Part shown: in pieces, positions 19,644-30,653 of the stretch
Layout: the number at the start of each line of letters is the position of its first letter
Numbering within the stretch: position 1 is the stretch's first letter
Source of the DNA: Butyrivibrio sp.
GTDB lineage: Bacteria; Bacillota; Clostridia; Lachnospirales; Lachnospiraceae
Direction of reading: 5' to 3'
Assembly: GCA_015056575.1 (NCBI GenBank)
Contig: SVGA01000001.1
Location: 1 to 64,000, forward strand
DNA: 64,000 nt
Notes under the pieces: generated by a model
What the model saw: the letters and a program-made list of their open reading frames with translations, nothing else
Databases searched by the model: none
What the model was told of the DNA's origin: nothing
Position numbers and translations under genes: made by a program

Positions 19644-22600
19644 TCAATAACTCTTTTTCTTTATCTTAAACGTGAGCACTTTCGTGCCACCGTAAGTTCC
19701 AAGGCCTCTGACAGTAATTTTTCCGGTGCCGGAATTAACGTTTGCGGTGTAGCCGATGATCATATAGTTATCTGCCGGGGCGATCTCACCTGTCCCCGCC
19801 TTGGCGTTCCTGGCTGAGGGATAGGCGTGGACATTGACGCCTGCCTGGGGCTCTATGGAGCGGCCTGTGTAGGTGATGACTTTCTCGGGATCCACAACGA
19901 AAGTGAGTTTACTTATGGCTTTCTCAAAAACCCGGTAGGATCTTGTTATAGAGGAGCCGGCGTAGTCCCCTTTTCCGATGGCGGTCACGTAGACTGTGGT
20001 TCTGGCGGCAGGCACAGGGGCGGTAGTCATTCCTTCGTAGGCAAAGATCAGGTTCTTTTCGTAATCTTTGCCGGATGTGAGGGCTTTGCCGTTAGTGTCA
20101 AGGAGCTTCACTGACGACTTCCATCCACTGCCTTTGGATACAGCTGCTTTGTCGGTGAGCACCATGGTTGCCTTTTTGAGGTCCCCCGGCGTCACGGAAA
20201 TGCTTAAGGTCTCGGACTTGTAGCCTTTAAAGGCACCTTTGCCAACAATCCGGAACTGCATGATTCCGGGCTTTCGATCACTCTTGTCAAGGATGACAAC
20301 AGAGTAATCCGTTTTGCTGCTAAGTACATATTCGGAAGCAGTGTTTTTTCCATAGGTTACGGTAACATTGGGCTTGGCACCGCCTTTGGTAAAAGACATT
20401 TCTTCCGGATGCTCCTCTGTTATGTCCAAGGTACAGGGTATGATCTTGAAACTCTTTGAAAGGCTTCCTGCATATCTTCCAAGGCCGGTTACGGTCATCC
20501 TGGCTGTACCGACTTTGGTGTTTCCGGAATAGGTTAACTTATAGTCTGTATCTTCAGTCAGGACTTCATCGTCCCACTTAAGGGATATTTCTTGTTCCAT
20601 ACCTCCCCCGGTCGTAGCTTTTACGTGATCAAATACCATGGAATCCGTAAATCCAATGATGGAGGCATCCTTGATACTTCTGTCAGCATATGTGGTGATG
20701 TTTACTGTCTTGTAACCAAAGACATTGTTTTTGTGCCCTTCTTCGGTTGCAGCTATGGTCACAGCTGCCTTGCCGGGCTTATCCGGAAGATCAGAGGTTA
20801 TCTCATAATATGCCGGAGCTATTTCTTTGCCCCCAAGTTTAACCACGATCTTCAGATCTTCAGGGGTAAGTGAGCCTTTGAAGAAAATCTTCTTTGATGA
20901 AGTATCTGAAGGACCGATGGTGACAGAAGCCTTGCCAAGGCTTTGGCTTGCCTCAACGATCCTGAATGTACCAGTTCTGACGCCTGCGAAATTACCCTTG
21001 CCTTTTATTGTAATGACGGGCAGATCATCACCACTGGGACCTGTATACTTTTCGGCTTCATCGTTATATTCACAGGTGAAATCCTTCTTGTTTACCAGTT
21101 TTTTACCTTTAAAGTACAGTTCCGGAACGGGCTTCTGAGCCTTCTTATTGTAGGTGACAGTCAGTTGACCGCTCTCTGTAACTTTGCTGCCATTTATATC
21201 CACAGGAGTGATAGCAAAATAGTAGGTCTTTTTACCCTGAAGATTTCCTTTGAGTGTAACCGTCATCTGAGGCGCCTTGGAGGAATCTGCCGGAGCCGCA
21301 TTTATATTGTACCTGTATGAGACGGTGTAATCTGTCTTCTCCTTGAGCAGGCGCTTGCCATAGTACAGCCTGATTCCGGGCTGGGTTATCTTTGCTCCCG
21401 TATACTCAATTTCTGTATCAAAGCTCTGACGCGCAAGCCAGATGCCGTCAATGTTTTCGTCCTCAAAAGGAGTATCTCCCAAGACAACATCTGAGGCGTA
21501 AACAGTTACTGTACAGTCAGCAGAGGTAAGACCATCGGATGATGCAGTGATCACGGCTGTTCCGGCAGCTATGGCAGTCACATTGCCACTATTGTCTACT
21601 GTTGCAACATCGGTATTATCAGATGTAAATGAGACAACTGCACCTTCCTCGGTTCCTTCGGGAAGAATGGCTGCAGTCAGCCCATAGCTTTCATCCTCAT
21701 ACAGCTCTAGAGTATCTCTGCTTAAAGAGATCGCATCTGCATAAATCCCGGTAGTGACTTCAAAGCTCTTAACTATCGGAGTGGGGGCATTGTTATTCGT
21801 GCAGGTGATTGTTGCAGTTCCTTTGCCGATGTAGCTGACGAGGGAGGAGGACTCATCTATTGCTGTGATCCGTGCAACAGTCGGGTTTGAGCTCTCCCAG
21901 ATAATGGAATTGTCGTAGGCATCGGCAGGGAAAACATCGCAGATATACTTGGTTGAAGCTCCAAGCTGCATCTTATTAAGCTCTTTTCCCGAAAGATCTT
22001 CTTCATCACCTTCTGCGTGAATGGTAAAGTCTTCAGTGGGCTTGGCGATGACGACCTTTACATCTTTCCGGAACTTGCCGTTTTCTGTAGAGACGCTAAG
22101 CGTGGCTTCGCCGTTTTCGGCAGCAACCCTGTTTAAAGTAACAGTGGCAACGCCGCTTTTGCCAGTTATGGTAACTTCCCCGGATCCTGTCTTCGTACCT
22201 TCGGAAACAGTGAACACTGAGGTATCGGAGGAGGCGAAGGTGACTCCTTTGTCCGAAGTATAAAGAGGTGTCAGAGTGGCCGTCAGCTGCGAGGAATTCT
22301 CAGTTGTGAAAAGGCGCTTCTCAGCCGCCTCTGTGGCTATTGCCTTGACCGGTGCATTAACCTCTACTTCACATGTCTTGGAAAAAGAGCCGGCGGTTGC
22401 CGTTATCGTCGCTGTTCCACCCGAAACTGCGGTGACAAGGCCCTTGTCATTGACTGTAGCCACATTTGGGTCAGAGCTGGTGTAAACCACATCGATGCTT
22501 CCCTCGGCGTCCGCAGGTACGATCGAAGTGGAAAGCTGAAGTGTGGGCGGCTTGGTGCCTGTGTAATTGAGAGTGGCCGACTCTTTATTTAACTTGATAT

Positions 22601-24221
22601 CGGTGATCGGAACCTTGACGTTAAGGGTAATACTTGCAGTAACGGTTGGCTTTGCTGCGTTTGAAGTTTTGGCAGTGGCTGTGATAACGGTCTGTCCGGC
22701 CTTGAGCAAAGTGAAGGCACCGCTTGAATTTACGGTGGCGACTTTGGTGTTGCTGCTCTTCCAGGTCACAGCTTTTTTGTCTGTGGCATCATCGGGAAGA
22801 TATTCTACGGATATGGTTCCGGTTTTGACTTCGTCCCTTATGAGCTCATAGGTGTTGTCGTTTAAAATGCCGTCAGCAATGGCACTGCAGGTCAGGCTTA
22901 GGCCATCCAGAGGAACTGTTACGGTGATTTCCTTGGAAGCGGTCTTGGAGGCAATGTTCGATTGTATGTTGACTTTACCGCCTTTGATACCGGTTACAAC
23001 GCCGTCTTCCACTGCGGCGATGGAGTTATCGGAGGTGGTCCATTCAAAGCCTCGGCCCTCTCCGCCCGGGGCAACATATGCAGGCGTAATGTTGCCGTAG
23101 CGAGAGGGATATGAGATTTTGCCCGTGAGATTGTAAGTGGCTGTTGCACCCTTGGCAACTTCATCCGGGCCGGAAAGATTGGCACTTGAAATATACCCGG
23201 GAGAGACTCTGAGAGTCTGGGTGGTTTTTCCGGTGGAGTTATCCTTGGTTTCGTCTATATCGTCGGTGATAGGATTTCCGCCAAGCTGCAGAGCAACAGT
23301 AAACCATCCGTTTGGAGTGCAGCTCATCTGACATCCGGCTACGCCGACATATTCATACTTCGGATTGATGATACTGGTGTAATGGCCGGTGACTCCGTGA
23401 GATTCTCCGCGCAGTTCCTTGAGATACTCGGATTTTTCTTCGTAGAACTGGTTGATTCCATAGGTTATTCCGGAGCTGTTGTGATTATTGTTCCATGCCA
23501 GGTCTTCGGCTACAGAGTAAAAGGGGGATTTATACCCTATATACTCATAAATGCTGCCCCCGTAAAGATTGTTATGATACATGGTGATTCCGGCTTCCAT
23601 GGCTCTTTTCCTGGCGGAGGCTTCAATCTTCGCTGACCATTTGAGGGGAACGTAGCTCGTGGCCAAGCCTTCATCGAAGGCTTCTTTTCTGATCTTGTTG
23701 AGCTGGTTGAGGATCGTATCCGCAGGCAGAGTGTAGTAGGTTCCTGTGATGTCTACGTAGACATCATCGTCACTGGCACCGTAAAGCGGCGGATTACCTT
23801 CAGAGTAATCTTCGAAGGACGGTTCATCGTCAACCATTCCTTCAAAGCCTTCGGGGAAGACGATGGCCGGAATAGTCGGAGAACTGTCTGCATCTGATGA
23901 ACCTTCAATTGTGGTAGAAGAGGATTCTTCCTGAAGCTCAGTGTCGGTTTCTTCAGGGAATTCACTGTACTCCCCGGTATTGCTATAAGAGGCGTCTTCG
24001 GGAAGAACTTCTTCAGTGGAGGATCCGTCAGCGCTTGGTTGCTCAGATGAGTATGTAGACTTTTCGGCTGCCGCTTCTTCTTTCTCTTCCGATTCTGCTT
24101 GACCTGTAATTTCAAGTGAGGCTTCTTCTTCGCCGGCGAATGAAACCATGCCTGTTGATGTGAATGACATGGTCAGAGTCAATACACTGCACAGTATTTT
24201 ACTGATTACTTTATTCCTCAT
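19644..24221 (-). CDS. secreted multidomain surface protein: CAP/SCP domain + multiple BIG2 Ig-like domains
   Basis: signal peptide; LNQLNKIRKEAF...KIEASARKRAMEAG (CAP); repeated BIG2-type segments such as TSSDPNVATVNDKGLVTAVSGGTATITATAG. Confidence 0.85.
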   Translation of the reverse strand: MRNKVISKILCSVLTLTMSFTSTGMVSFAGEEEASLEITGQAESEEKEEAAAEKSTYSSEQPSADGSSTEEVLPEDASYSNTGEYSEFPEETDTELQEESSSTTIEGSSDADSSPTIPAIVFPEGFEGMVDDEPSFEDYSEGNPPLYGASDDDVYVDITGTYYTLPADTILNQLNKIRKEAFDEGLATSYVPLKWSAKIEASARKRAMEAGITMYHNNLYGGSIYEYIGYKSPFYSVAEDLAWNNNHNSSGITYGINQFYEEKSEYLKELRGESHGVTGHYTSIINPKYEYVGVAGCQMSCTPNGWFTVALQLGGNPITDDIDETKDNSTGKTTQTLRVSPGYISSANLSGPDEVAKGATATYNLTGKISYPSRYGNITPAYVAPGGEGRGFEWTTSDNSIAAVEDGVVTGIKGGKVNIQSNIASKTASKEITVTVPLDGLSLTCSAIADGILNDNTYELIRDEVKTGTISVEYLPDDATDKKAVTWKSSNTKVATVNSSGAFTLLKAGQTVITATAKTSNAAKPTVTASITLNVKVPITDIKLNKESATLNYTGTKPPTLQLSTSIVPADAEGSIDVVYTSSDPNVATVNDKGLVTAVSGGTATITATAGSFSKTCEVEVNAPVKAIATEAAEKRLFTTENSSQLTATLTPLYTSDKGVTFASSDTSVFTVSEGTKTGSGEVTITGKSGVATVTLNRVAAENGEATLSVSTENGKFRKDVKVVIAKPTEDFTIHAEGDEEDLSGKELNKMQLGASTKYICDVFPADAYDNSIIWESSNPTVARITAIDESSSLVSYIGKGTATITCTNNNAPTPIVKSFEVTTGIYADAISLSRDTLELYEDESYGLTAAILPEGTEEGAVVSFTSDNTDVATVDNSGNVTAIAAGTAVITASSDGLTSADCTVTVYASDVVLGDTPFEDENIDGIWLARQSFDTEIEYTGAKITQPGIRLYYGKRLLKEKTDYTVSYRYNINAAPADSSKAPQMTVTLKGNLQGKKTYYFAITPVDINGSKVTESGQLTVTYNKKAQKPVPELYFKGKKLVNKKDFTCEYNDEAEKYTGPSGDDLPVITIKGKGNFAGVRTGTFRIVEASQSLGKASVTIGPSDTSSKKIFFKGSLTPEDLKIVVKLGGKEIAPAYYEITSDLPDKPGKAAVTIAATEEGHKNNVFGYKTVNITTYADRSIKDASIIGFTDSMVFDHVKATTGGGMEQEISLKWDDEVLTEDTDYKLTYSGNTKVGTARMTVTGLGRYAGSLSKSFKIIPCTLDITEEHPEEMSFTKGGAKPNVTVTYGKNTASEYVLSSKTDYSVVILDKSDRKPGIMQFRIVGKGAFKGYKSETLSISVTPGDLKKATMVLTDKAAVSKGSGWKSSVKLLDTNGKALTSGKDYEKNLIFAYEGMTTAPVPAARTTVYVTAIGKGDYAGSSITRSYRVFEKAISKLTFVVDPEKVITYTGRSIEPQAGVNVHAYPSARNAKAGTGEIAPADNYMIIGYTANVNSGTGKITVRGLGTYGGTKVLTFKIKKKSY

Positions 24222-24387
24222 TGGCAGTTCTCCTTATAATTACTGATATATATGTACAAAGATTATACACCATGTCGGCGATACTCTCACAACACACTCC
24301 ATCTGCCCGCAAACTGTTGAAGAAAACGGCGCTGTGGGGTATACTACTTATGTTGTGTAAAATATTATTTTTAGGAAGGTATTCCGT

Positions 24388-25971
24388 ATGAAAAAAGCGC
24401 TTATTATCGGAGCAGGCCCTGCGGGACTTACTGCTGCGTATGAGCTTCTGACCAAATCTAAGGATTATCAGGTAATTGTATTTGAGGAGTCTGACAAGTT
24501 CGGCGGCATTTCCAGAACAGTTGAGTACAAGGGCAACCGCATGGATATGGGTGGCCACAGGTTCTTTTCCAAGGTGCCTGAGGTAAATGAGTGGTGGGAG
24601 AATATGCTCCCTCAGCAGGGTGCACCCACTTATGATGATATCGTTCTTGACCGTCCCATGAAGATGAAGAAGGGCGGCCCTGATCCGGAGAAGACTGACA
24701 GGGTTATGCTCAGGCGTAACCGAGTTTCACGTATCTTTTTTGACAGGAAGTTCTATGATTATCCCATTTCACTGAAGGTTGAGACCTTCAAGAACATGGG
24801 CTTTGCCAAGACAATGGCTTGTGGATTTTCATATCTTCACGCCATGCTCTTTAAAAGGGAAGAGAAGTCCCTGGAGGATTTCTACGTAAACCGCTTTGGC
24901 AAGAAGCTTTATTCCATGTTCTTTGAGTATTATACTGAGAATCTTTGGGGCAGACACCCTTCCGAGATCGATCCTTCCTGGGGTGCTCAGCGAGTAAAAG
25001 GTGTATCGATCCTGGCAGTTCTTAAGAATGCCTTTAACAAGAAGCATGGCAAGACCGGTGGCAAGGTTGAAACTTCACTTATCGAGGAGTTCTCATATCC
25101 CAAGCTCGGACCCGGACAGCTGTGGGATGTTACCGCTGAAGAGATCAAGAAGCTTGGCGGCACCATCATAATGAATGCCAAGGTTGTAAAGGTTCGCAAG
25201 AATGGCAACCATATCAAGGGTGTTACCTATCTTCAGGATGGACAGGAGATCGATATCGACGGCGATGTAGTTATCAGCTCAATGCCTGTTAAGGACCTTG
25301 TTGCAGGCATGAACGATGTTCCTGCAGATCCCGCCAGGATTGCGGCAGGACTTCCTTACCGTGACTATATGACACTGGGCGTTCTTGTTCCCAAGCTCAA
25401 CCTTGTGAATAAGACCAATATCAAGACCATTGGCAATATCGTGCCCGACAACTGGGTTTACGTTCAGGACAGAACCGTTAAAATGGGACGTTTCCAGATT
25501 TACAACAACTGGTCACCTTACCTGGTTAAGGATATCAAGAACACTGTTTGGGTCGGACTTGAGTACTTCTGCTTCGAGGGCGATTCAATGTGGAACATGA
25601 CCGAGGATGAGTTTGCCAAGATGGCCATTGATGAGATGGTAACTCTTGATCTTATCAGCAATCCTTCGGAAGTTATTGATTATCATATGGAGCGTGTTAA
25701 GAAGGCATATCCTGCTTATTTCGATACCTATGATGAGATGGATAAGCTGGTTGAGTACCTCAACACCATTGACAACCTGTACTGTGTCGGGAGAAACGGC
25801 CAGCACAGATATAACAATATTGACCACTCCATGTGCACATCCTTCGAGACCGTCAAGAACATTCTTTCCGGAACTCAGGATCGCAGCAACATTTGGAACG
25901 TCAATACTGAGAAGGAATATCATGAGTCAGATGAATCCAAGGCCACAGAAGATGAGGTTGAGGTAGACTGA
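24388..25971 (+). CDS. NAD(P)/FAD-dependent oxidoreductase, UDP-galactopyranose mutase-like/amine oxidase fold
   Basis: [17 protein letters not shown] dinucleotide fold; [38 protein letters not shown]. Confidence 0.8.
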   Translation: MKKALIIGAGPAGLTAAYELLTKSKDYQVIVFEESDKFGGISRTVEYKGNRMDMGGHRFFSKVPEVNEWWENMLPQQGAPTYDDIVLDRPMKMKKGGPDPEKTDRVMLRRNRVSRIFFDRKFYDYPISLKVETFKNMGFAKTMACGFSYLHAMLFKREEKSLEDFYVNRFGKKLYSMFFEYYTENLWGRHPSEIDPSWGAQRVKGVSILAVLKNAFNKKHGKTGGKVETSLIEEFSYPKLGPGQLWDVTAEEIKKLGGTIIMNAKVVKVRKNGNHIKGVTYLQDGQEIDIDGDVVISSMPVKDLVAGMNDVPADPARIAAGLPYRDYMTLGVLVPKLNLVNKTNIKTIGNIVPDNWVYVQDRTVKMGRFQIYNNWSPYLVKDIKNTVWVGLEYFCFEGDSMWNMTEDEFAKMAIDEMVTLDLISNPSEVIDYHMERVKKAYPAYFDTYDEMDKLVEYLNTIDNLYCVGRNGQHRYNNIDHSMCTSFETVKNILSGTQDRSNIWNVNTEKEYHESDESKATEDEVEVD

Positions 25972-26006
25972 CCCCTGTGCCCATTGCGGCAATATATCAA
26001 ACAACC

Positions 26007-26040
26007 AAACTCGGAGCTACACACGGCTCCGAGTTTCTTT
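26007..26040 (+). terminator. Rho-independent terminator
   Basis: aaactcggagc ... gctccgagttt perfect 11-bp stem followed by ctttaaaa; downstream of 25971. Confidence 0.75.
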
Positions 26041-26052
26041 AAAAGGGAGATC

Positions 26053-27012
26053 ATGAAGAAGATCAGTATTCTTATTCCCTGCTTTAATGAAGTGGAAAAT
26101 GTGGCGGCTATCGCCGGTGCTGTGGAAGAGGAACTCCAAAAGAACCTTCTCTCCTACGACTACGAGATAGTCTTTATTGATAATGCCTCCACCGACGGCA
26201 CAAGAGAGGAGATAGAAAAGCTCTGCGCTCAGAACCGCAGGATCAAGGCAATCTTTAACGTGACCAACTTTGGCCAGTTCAGCTCACCTTTTTACGGCAT
26301 GTGCCAGCTTGACGGAGACTGCGTTATCCCTGTCTGCGCCGACTTCCAGGACCCCGTGGAACTGATTCCTCTTCTGGTAAAAGAGTGGGAGAAGGGGCAC
26401 AGGATTGTGAGCGCCGTCAAGAAATCCAGCAGGGAGAATCCATTTATCTATTTCCTAAGGACCTGCTATTACAGGCTTATCAGAAATATGTCCAATGTAA
26501 GGATGATAGAGCATTTCATCGGCTTTGGGCTCTATGACAGGACCTTTATCGAGCTGCTTCGAAAGCTTAACGACCCGGTACCCTTTCTTAGAGGAATTGT
26601 AGCGGAGTACGGCGAGGGCTTCAATATGACCACTGTGGAATATCAGCAGCCAAAGAGAAGAGCCGGCAGAACTCACAACAATTTCTATACCCTGTATGAT
26701 GCGGCAATGCTCAGCATAACCTCTTACTCCAAGGTAGGGCTGCGTCTCTGCACCTTTGCAGGGTTCTTCTGCGCACTTATAGATATTATCGTAGCCATTG
26801 TGTATCTGGTGCTGAAACTGACCCACTGGTATAGCTTCCATGCCGGTTACGCACCCATGATCATCGGCCTGTTCCTGATTGGCGCTATACAGCTCTTTTT
26901 CATAGGGATCATGGGCGAATATATTTTGAACATAAACACCCGGGTCATAGCAAGACCTTTAGTGGTTGAAGAGAAACGTATAAATTTTGATAACGAAGAT
27001 AAGAATCAATAA
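26053..27012 (+). CDS. GT2 family glycosyltransferase (DPM/GtrB-like)
   Basis: ISILIPCFNEVENVAAIAG; C-terminal TM pair; ATG at 26053 with gggaga SD, after the terminator. Confidence 0.88.
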   Translation: MKKISILIPCFNEVENVAAIAGAVEEELQKNLLSYDYEIVFIDNASTDGTREEIEKLCAQNRRIKAIFNVTNFGQFSSPFYGMCQLDGDCVIPVCADFQDPVELIPLLVKEWEKGHRIVSAVKKSSRENPFIYFLRTCYYRLIRNMSNVRMIEHFIGFGLYDRTFIELLRKLNDPVPFLRGIVAEYGEGFNMTTVEYQQPKRRAGRTHNNFYTLYDAAMLSITSYSKVGLRLCTFAGFFCALIDIIVAIVYLVLKLTHWYSFHAGYAPMIIGLFLIGAIQLFFIGIMGEYILNINTRVIARPLVVEEKRINFDNEDKNQ

Positions 27013-27024
27013 ACGGAGGAAACT

Positions 27025-27645
27025 ATGAGCGAGAATGCATGCATTGTAGGAATTGCGGGAGGCACAGCTTCCGGAAAGACCACTATCGTAAGAAAGATCA
27101 AGGAGAAATTCGGAGACGACATTGTGGTGCTGAACCATGACTCCTATTATAAGGCTCACGACGACCTTTCCTATGAGGACAGGAGCAGGCTCAACTATGA
27201 CCATCCCGAGTCCTTTGACACTGACCTGATGATCGAGGATGTTAAGAAGCTCAAGAACAACGAGGCAATTGACATGCCTGTTTACGATTACACCATTCAT
27301 AACAGGTCTGACGCCACAGTTCATGTGGTTCCCAAGAAGGTTATCATTCTTGAGGGAATCCTGATCCTTGAGAATAAGCAGCTTCGAGACCTCATGGACA
27401 TCAAGGTCTTTGTTGAGACCGATGCCGATGAGAGGCTTATGCGAAGGATCAGAAGGGATATGGTGGAGCGTGCAAGGAGCATCGAGTCCATACTTACCCA
27501 GTACAGAGAGACCGTAAAGCCCATGCACGAGCAGTTCGTTGAGCCCAGCAAGAAGTACGCCGATATCATAATCCCAAGAGGCGGAGAGAATCTCACCGGT
27601 ATCAGTATCCTTCAGGAACACCTTAAACTTATGCTTGCGGAGTAA
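27025..27645 (+). CDS. udk: uridine kinase
   Basis: GIAGGTASGKTTIVRKI P-loop; VLNHDSYYKAHDDL; YDYTIHNR. Confidence 0.9.
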   Translation: MSENACIVGIAGGTASGKTTIVRKIKEKFGDDIVVLNHDSYYKAHDDLSYEDRSRLNYDHPESFDTDLMIEDVKKLKNNEAIDMPVYDYTIHNRSDATVHVVPKKVIILEGILILENKQLRDLMDIKVFVETDADERLMRRIRRDMVERARSIESILTQYRETVKPMHEQFVEPSKKYADIIIPRGGENLTGISILQEHLKLMLAE

Positions 27646-27652
27646 ATAACAG

Positions 27653-28879
27653 ATGAGTATTGTTGTGGCGGCGCTTAGTCTGGTGCTGTGGCTGGTTCTT
27701 GTGCCTTTTTTCATCGGACTGGCCTTCAATTTCATATTGCCAAGACCAAGGCGTACAGCGGGTATAACCTTTATTCTGGGTTTTCTTATGTATATGGCTG
27801 TCTTCGAGGTGGTGGCTATCGCTTGTATGACCAGGATCGTATACGATGCCTTCAGTATTTGCTGCAGATTTTTTATGATAGCATCACTCCTTTTGGCCCT
27901 TGCAGGAGTTGTCCGGACTGCGATGCTTCTTTTCCGCGGGGAAAAGAACTTTCTTACGCTATTCCCGGGTGAGGCCCACGCCCAGGCTCAGGATCTTATG
28001 AATCCAAGGTCCGATCCGCTTATGTTCAAGCTTGATTATTCCAAAGAGAGCCTTATTTACTGGGGGATTTTCTTTGTTATCATGATCTTCCAGATGGTGA
28101 TGAGCGTTGTGATGGCAAGCTTTGACGGGGATGACGCCTACTATGTGGTGGAGTCGCTTCTGGCGCAGCAGGCGGGAGTCATGAACACGATCCTGCCCTA
28201 TACCGGGACCAGTACTTCACTGGATATCAGGCATGCTCTGGCGGTGATCACCATGTGGATAGGATTTGTTGCAAAGAAGAGTGACATTCATGCGACTATC
28301 CTTTCCCACAGTATATTGCCATTGTTCTTTATTCCCATGGTTTATCTGGTTTATGTTGAGATAGGCAGGATCCTGTTCAGAAGAAGACAACACGTGATAC
28401 CGGTTTTCATGGTATTCATCGCGGTTCTCATGATGTTCGGAAATGTTTCCATATACACTCCGGCCACCTTCTTTCTTATGAGGACCTGGCAGGGGAAAGC
28501 CCTGGTGGCAAACCTGGTATTCCCTATGATCGTCTGGATGTTCCTCTGGATGTTTGAGGATATCAAGCCGCGAGGCAAGGGCCTCGTGTTTGACAACAAG
28601 GACAGCGCACTTATGAAGCACACCTCTGTGGCAGAGAATGTTGCAAGATACCAGAGAATGTCGACCAAAAGAGAGCGCATCTCTCCATGGGTTATCTTGG
28701 GACTGATAAACATGTTCTCGGGAGTCTGCAGTTCCATGGGCGTTATCTTTGGAAGCGCACTGGTGGGCCTGTTTACGTTGATATTATTGTTCTTCTCCCG
28801 AAGATGGACTGTGCTGGTGGGAGCCTTCTTATGCATTCTGCCGAACCTGGCCTATCTGGCTGTGTATTTTTCGCTGTAG
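27653..28879 (+). CDS. multi-spanning membrane protein (DUF6077-like)
   Basis: hydrophobic ORF; FDGDDAYYVVESLLAQ motif. Confidence 0.6.
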   Translation: MSIVVAALSLVLWLVLVPFFIGLAFNFILPRPRRTAGITFILGFLMYMAVFEVVAIACMTRIVYDAFSICCRFFMIASLLLALAGVVRTAMLLFRGEKNFLTLFPGEAHAQAQDLMNPRSDPLMFKLDYSKESLIYWGIFFVIMIFQMVMSVVMASFDGDDAYYVVESLLAQQAGVMNTILPYTGTSTSLDIRHALAVITMWIGFVAKKSDIHATILSHSILPLFFIPMVYLVYVEIGRILFRRRQHVIPVFMVFIAVLMMFGNVSIYTPATFFLMRTWQGKALVANLVFPMIVWMFLWMFEDIKPRGKGLVFDNKDSALMKHTSVAENVARYQRMSTKRERISPWVILGLINMFSGVCSSMGVIFGSALVGLFTLILLFFSRRWTVLVGAFLCILPNLAYLAVYFSL

Positions 28880-28889
28880 GAGATAATCT

Positions 28890-29678
28890 ATGTACGGAAT
28901 TTTTATGGAATGCTGGGTTGATTTCAAGCTCTACTTCGGAAACCCGTTCCTTCCGATCCTTCTGATCGCGGCGGCAATTTATATCACCGTTACGGAGAAG
29001 GACCTGAAAAGAAAAATACTGCTGGGCATATTTCCCATTGTGGTGATGGTGGGATTTCTTTTGCCTGTAACAAAGATCGTGTATGTGGCAGCCTTCGACG
29101 ATGGAAGTGATACCTACTACAGGCTTCTGTGGCTGGTACCTATGTACGTGGTGATCGGCTACGCCGGCTGCAGGTTTGCTGTCAGCTTCGGGAAAAGAAA
29201 ATGGCAGAGAGTTGCAGGTGTTGCAGTGCTGGCAGCTTTGGTGCTGTCGGGATCTTTGGTGTACCTGAATCAATATGTGACTGTTGCTGAGAATGCTTAT
29301 CATATTCCTCAGCACGTCATCAATATCTGCGATGTGATAGCGCCCGCGGAAGGGGAGCCCAGAGTTCGTGCAGCTTTTCCTTCAGAGCTGGTTCATTTTG
29401 TGAGACAGTATGACACCGACATACTTATGCCCTACGGCAGAGAGATGGTCGCAACCCAGTGGGATTACTACAATGTAGTCTACGAGGCGATGGAGAAGCC
29501 TGATGTTATCGATGCGGAGGCGCTTCTTGAGGCGACAAGAAAGACAAAGTGCAGCTATATCGTGCTGTCTGCGGAGCGAAGGATTGATAAGTCCCTGACC
29601 ACACTGGGGCTTAAACTTATAGATACTGTGGACGGATATTACATCTATGCAGATCCTGAGGTTATTGAGCGGGGATGA
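28890..29678 (+). CDS. membrane protein resembling the C-terminal part of DUF6077-like proteins
   Basis: continues the topology of the previous ORF with TM helices and soluble tail; 10-bp gap. Confidence 0.5.
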   Translation: MYGIFMECWVDFKLYFGNPFLPILLIAAAIYITVTEKDLKRKILLGIFPIVVMVGFLLPVTKIVYVAAFDDGSDTYYRLLWLVPMYVVIGYAGCRFAVSFGKRKWQRVAGVAVLAALVLSGSLVYLNQYVTVAENAYHIPQHVINICDVIAPAEGEPRVRAAFPSELVHFVRQYDTDILMPYGREMVATQWDYYNVVYEAMEKPDVIDAEALLEATRKTKCSYIVLSAERRIDKSLTTLGLKLIDTVDGYYIYADPEVIERG

Positions 29679-29727
29679 GACGTTTTTGACCTATAAAGAT
29701 GAGCAGCGAGTGAGGATGGCATGAATC

Positions 29728-30636
29728 ATGGATGAGAAAACTGCAAAATATATGGAAAAGATCCATGATGCCAACTTCGACATGCTCTGCGAGGTGGACA
29801 GGATCTGCCGCAAGTATGATATAAAGTATTATCTTCACGGGGGCACGTTCCTTGGGGCGGTTAGGCATAAGGACTTTATCCCCTGGGACGATGATGTGGA
29901 TATAGGATTTGTAAGGGCTGAGTACGACAGATTTCTTGAGGTGTTTGAAAAAGAGGCACCGGACAGACTTAAACTCCTTAGACCGGAGGATTATCCCACC
30001 TTCTATGATTTCATGGTGAAGATTGCCAATACGTCTGTTACATATGCCGCCACCAATTTCGGGGCGGACGATTTTTATGATGGGAGATTTCTGCATCCCA
30101 CCATGGATTTGTTTGTTTATGATATAAAGAAAAGTGACTTTCAGCTGACAAAGCTCAAGTTCCTTTATGCTCTGGCTCTGGGTCACAGACCCTATGTGAA
30201 TTATGCTCACTTTAAGGGGGCGATGAAGGCGGTGGCCTTTGTGCTGTCATCCGTTGGAAAGCTGATACCCTTAAGTAAGATTGCCGCGTGGTACAAAAAA
30301 GTGCAGACAGAAGGCGGAGTGCTGACGATGCCCCAAGGTATGGATAAAGAAGACGCAGGCACTGCTGCGTCGGGGTGTTCTGATACCGGACATGACAAGA
30401 CAGAGGGCGAACTTCCAACCGTCTTCGTTTCCAACGAGCAGATGAATCCAAAGTACTGGGGACTTACATTTTTTGGCCCATGTATCCTGAATGGGTGCGA
30501 CACGGGCATTATAAGAGGAAAGGAATTCCCGATGCCAAAGCTCTATGACAGGTGGTTTTCCATTACCTACGGGGATTACATGTCCTATCCTCCGGAGGAT
30601 AAGCAGTGGCCTCAGCATGTATATGAAATAGAATAA
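29728..30636 (+). CDS. LicD family phosphotransferase
   Basis: YYLHGGTFLGAVRHKDFIPWDDDVDIGF signature. Confidence 0.92.
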   Translation: MDEKTAKYMEKIHDANFDMLCEVDRICRKYDIKYYLHGGTFLGAVRHKDFIPWDDDVDIGFVRAEYDRFLEVFEKEAPDRLKLLRPEDYPTFYDFMVKIANTSVTYAATNFGADDFYDGRFLHPTMDLFVYDIKKSDFQLTKLKFLYALALGHRPYVNYAHFKGAMKAVAFVLSSVGKLIPLSKIAAWYKKVQTEGGVLTMPQGMDKEDAGTAASGCSDTGHDKTEGELPTVFVSNEQMNPKYWGLTFFGPCILNGCDTGIIRGKEFPMPKLYDRWFSITYGDYMSYPPEDKQWPQHVYEIE

Positions 30637-30653
30637 GGGGTAACTCTGATCAT

